Source: Candidatus Poribacteria bacterium (GTDB lineage Bacteria > Poribacteria > WGA-4E > WGA-3G). From it: 64,000 bases of DNA. Made by a program: the position numbers and the translations under genes. The stretch is from the NCBI GenBank assembly GCA_022819945.1, contig JAJEGI010000129.1:19617-83616 (forward strand). Reading direction: 5' to 3'. Within the stretch, counting starts at the first letter, position 1; every line of letters starts with the position of its first letter. The notes below the pieces were generated by a model that searched no databases, had not been told where the DNA came from, and was given only the letters and a program-made list of their open reading frames with translations. This document shows, piece after piece, positions 62,068-64,000 of this stretch.

Positions 62068-63735
62068 TCATCGAGCGATTAGCAGTGCCACCCGATGTGG
62101 TTCGGTGGTGGATGGATAATGGACGAGGATGTCCTGTTTGTTGTCCTTGTTGAGGTCCACCAGTCGAGCGTTTCGCTCGTCGTTAGGCATAGCGACTGCC
62201 ACCTTCTGAGGTGTCCGCGCGAACAGTTCGGGTCCCGGTACGCCGGGAAAGATGTACAACTCTTCCCAATTCTTTCCGACCAACAGGTCTGAGCGTCCGT
62301 CACCGTTCACATCGCCAAGCAGGACTACTGGAAAGAAGACCCTATGTTTCTCAAAGATGTCTAAGTTCGGCCTGATTTTACGCCTGGTCGTGGCTTTATT
62401 GGGATAAGTCCCATCTTCTATGCGATAGTACTCGAGATCTATCGCAATCGACTTGCCGACCATCGCACGGCTCATCCCAATAAGTCCAGTCTTTACGTCT
62501 TTGAACAGAACGTCGGTCTTACCATCTCCATCGAGATCTTGGAACCACTGCGACGAATAGCCCCAAGGCTGCAATCCGCCAGCCGTCCCGCGTGGTCGGA
62601 TTGTCATGCTAACATCCCGCGCGAAGACGATCCCATCAGGTGTCGGCGTACCGAAATGCACCTCATACAGGCTGCGCTGTTTCCCAAGGCTCCGTCCCTC
62701 TAAGGAGTGAATCACCAAGTCGGCAATATTGTCGCCGTTCAGATCTTGGAACGTGTGCAGTACCCTCCGCTTCGTGCTTTTCCTGAAGCCGAAGATGAGC
62801 GATAACATATTCTCGTCCTTGAAATCAAAAGCGATTGAGTAGGCACCGTCAGTGTCGAATGGGATGTCAACAGTGAAAGTCTCTGCCATTGGAGAAAACA
62901 TCCCGCGAGCACCTTGACGGTAAACATCAAAGTGATCCGCGTTCCAGAACACGAGATCGCTGCGTCCATCTTGGTCGTAGTCCATCTGGTGGAGACGGCT
63001 CAGATACCAGTGGACAGTTAAGGGGTTTATCCCGACCTCGCGGTAACTGTGCTTATCGTCCAAGGCAATCTTGTCGAGAAACGGGTCGGGCGGTCCGAGT
63101 TTTATCGGATCCGTAAACGATCCATCGCCCAATTGCGTGGCTATCCAGAAACCGTCGATGTCCGGCACGACAAGGTCGTCAAGACCGTCGCGATTTAGGT
63201 CTCGACTGATGTCGAGATGTGGGATTCCAGCGTCGCCTGTCGTCTTGTAGTTTGTAGTGATTTCAACCAATGCTCGTTCTGTCGCCGAGTCTGGATCAAA
63301 CCAGTTCAGACGACCCTGTTCGTAGGTGATTAATCGATCGCGTTCTCCGATTTTTGCGACATCCACGAACAGCACTTCAGAACGCAGCGGTGCCTCAAGC
63401 TTGGATACCCAAGTCCCTTCACTGAAGGCGTAAAGGTGCAAGTGCCGGTTCTTATTTTTCTCGATATTTACCACAGCAAGTTCAGCGAAATCGCCATCGA
63501 GAAAGAACCCTACCAAAACGGTTTGGTGTTTCGCTGTGCCGGTGACAACCTCGTGCTGTCGGAAAGTAAATTCCGCCGCAGTGTGCTGTATCGGAGCAGC
63601 ATCTTTGCGAAACAGACCTGAGCATCCGAATAGCAAAAGGCTAAGAACCGCCCCGGAGAGCAGAATTCGTCGAGAATGGCTTGTGCCTTTGACTGCAGAA
63701 ATCCAACGTTTGTGGGGTGCGTTTCGCTTTTTCAT
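62068..63735 (-). CDS. FG-GAP/VCBS repeat lipoprotein
   Basis: 555 residues. The lipobox is LLFGC (Cys about 38, after an unusually long basic N-region). At least six DxDxDG-type calcium loops occur (DLNRDGLDDL, DYDQDGRSDL, DLNGDNIADL, DLDGDGKTDV, DVNGDGRSDL and DLNKDNKQDI), typical of a seven-bladed FG-GAP/VCBS propeller on the cell surface. GAAAGGAG precedes the ATG by 7 bases. It is downstream of a TetR-type gene; its -35 is overlapped by a palindrome. Confidence 0.88.
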   Translation of the reverse strand: MKKRNAPHKRWISAVKGTSHSRRILLSGAVLSLLLFGCSGLFRKDAAPIQHTAAEFTFRQHEVVTGTAKHQTVLVGFFLDGDFAELAVVNIEKNKNRHLHLYAFSEGTWVSKLEAPLRSEVLFVDVAKIGERDRLITYEQGRLNWFDPDSATERALVEITTNYKTTGDAGIPHLDISRDLNRDGLDDLVVPDIDGFWIATQLGDGSFTDPIKLGPPDPFLDKIALDDKHSYREVGINPLTVHWYLSRLHQMDYDQDGRSDLVFWNADHFDVYRQGARGMFSPMAETFTVDIPFDTDGAYSIAFDFKDENMLSLIFGFRKSTKRRVLHTFQDLNGDNIADLVIHSLEGRSLGKQRSLYEVHFGTPTPDGIVFARDVSMTIRPRGTAGGLQPWGYSSQWFQDLDGDGKTDVLFKDVKTGLIGMSRAMVGKSIAIDLEYYRIEDGTYPNKATTRRKIRPNLDIFEKHRVFFPVVLLGDVNGDGRSDLLVGKNWEELYIFPGVPGPELFARTPQKVAVAMPNDERNARLVDLNKDNKQDILVHYPSTTEPHRVALLIAR

Positions 63736-63758
63736 GTTTATTCTCCTTTCCAGTTTTC

Positions 63759-63795
63759 ATTATATTAACATAGATAAATAAGTTAACAGTGTTAA
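63759..63795 (-). promoter_or_regulatory. VCBS lipoprotein promoter with an overlapping operator-like palindrome
   Basis: On the minus strand TTAACT (63786-63781), a 16-base spacer and a perfect TATAAT (63764-63759). The perfect palindrome TTAACA-G-TGTTAA (63783-63795) covers the -35, as expected for a repressor site. The neighbouring TetR-type regulator is the natural candidate (inference). Confidence 0.55.
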
Positions 63796-63840
63796 GTTAT
63801 GAACGAAAAATATATTTGGCTTTCGCCAAATAGTTTGAAT

Positions 63841-64000
63841 TTATGCCTTCAAGCCCTTAATTGTTGTGTGAATTACCGTGTCAATCAATTTATCTTTCTC
63901 TGTCCAAGGAAAATCGGGAAAATCAATCAGGAGCAGTGTGACCCCGTGAACCGCTGACCACATTACCTGACCGGTGGTTTCGACATCGACTTGGCGAAAC
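63841..64000 (-). CDS. TetR/AcrR-type regulator, C-terminal part (partial)
   Basis: 52 codons from the window edge to TAA at 63841-63843. They read VMWSAVHGVTLLLIDFPDFPW then DKLIDTVIHTTIKGLKA. The xxWxAVHG stretch is the ligand-binding WHG-type C-terminal of TetR/AcrR repressors. The DNA-binding part lies outside the window. Its stop is about 105 bases from the VCBS gene start, on the same strand. Confidence 0.75.
   Translation of the reverse strand, partial: FRQVDVETTGQVMWSAVHGVTLLLIDFPDFPWTEKDKLIDTVIHTTIKGLKA

Noticed and set aside
1..64000. tRNA, rRNA, tmRNA and CRISPR loci
   Set aside because: I looked for cloverleaf-type arms, T-loop sequences and regularly spaced direct repeats and found none I could support; a covariance-model search could still reveal a small RNA.

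Overview
The window looks like a chromosomal contig from an uncultured bacterium of the Candidatus Poribacteria type (marine or sponge-associated). That is an inference from gene content: three phytanoyl-CoA dioxygenase (PhyH) family genes, three enolase-superfamily (mandelate racemase/muconate lactonizing) genes, three secreted LamG proteins, a Tm-1-like UPF0261 protein, an M81 peptidase, a sulfatase next to a DUF6785-type membrane protein, and an ECF sigma factor fused to WD40 propellers. No rRNA, tRNA or CRISPR array was found.

Layout. 1-3080: partial ftsY, then a P460-type cytochrome lipoprotein and a diheme cytochrome-porin fusion. 3488-11901: the alpha-2-macroglobulin/PbpC pair of the cell envelope. 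11998-13411: a LamG protein and a DUF423 membrane protein. 13412-19110: an accessory, gene-poor stretch with a nested foldback (MITE-like) element, a sigma-54 activator, small membrane or secreted proteins and decayed genes, including a broken GspC-like gene. 19582-21654: an EF-G paralogue. 21738-30203: aldehyde dehydrogenase, enolase-superfamily, LamG, GspG, UPF0261 and PhyH genes. 30262-32884: a SpoIIE phosphatase receptor and a GNAT acetyltransferase. 33089-38760: a DUF488-DUF488-RecQ operon facing an AAA-ATPase/PD-(D/E)XK nuclease gene. 38864-41498: miaA, a Gly-pentapeptide membrane protein and mnmA. 41534-46685: LamG, enolase-superfamily and two paralogous HEAT lipoproteins. 47050-55982: M14 and M81 peptidases, aldo/keto reductase, sulfatase and a transporter-like protein. 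55993-61392: the sigma-WD40 protein, an enolase-superfamily dehydratase and a third PhyH. 61484-64000: outer-membrane barrel, VCBS lipoprotein and a partial TetR regulator.

How the genes fit together. Much of the window reads as scavenging of host- or algal-derived organics: sulfatase, aldo/keto reductase, dehydratases, aldehyde dehydrogenase, Fe(II)/2-oxoglutarate oxygenases and peptidases, with secreted carbohydrate-binding proteins. The best candidates for undescribed biology are the DUF488-DUF488-RecQ module with its convergent ATPase-nuclease, the diheme porin with a P460 partner, the membrane-tethered sigma factor with a predicted 14-blade extracytoplasmic sensor, the nested foldback element, and the 16-unit Gly-pentapeptide membrane protein between the two tRNA-modification genes. 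Several housekeeping-type genes have good promoters: TTGACA-17-TATAAT at 26600 is a perfect consensus.
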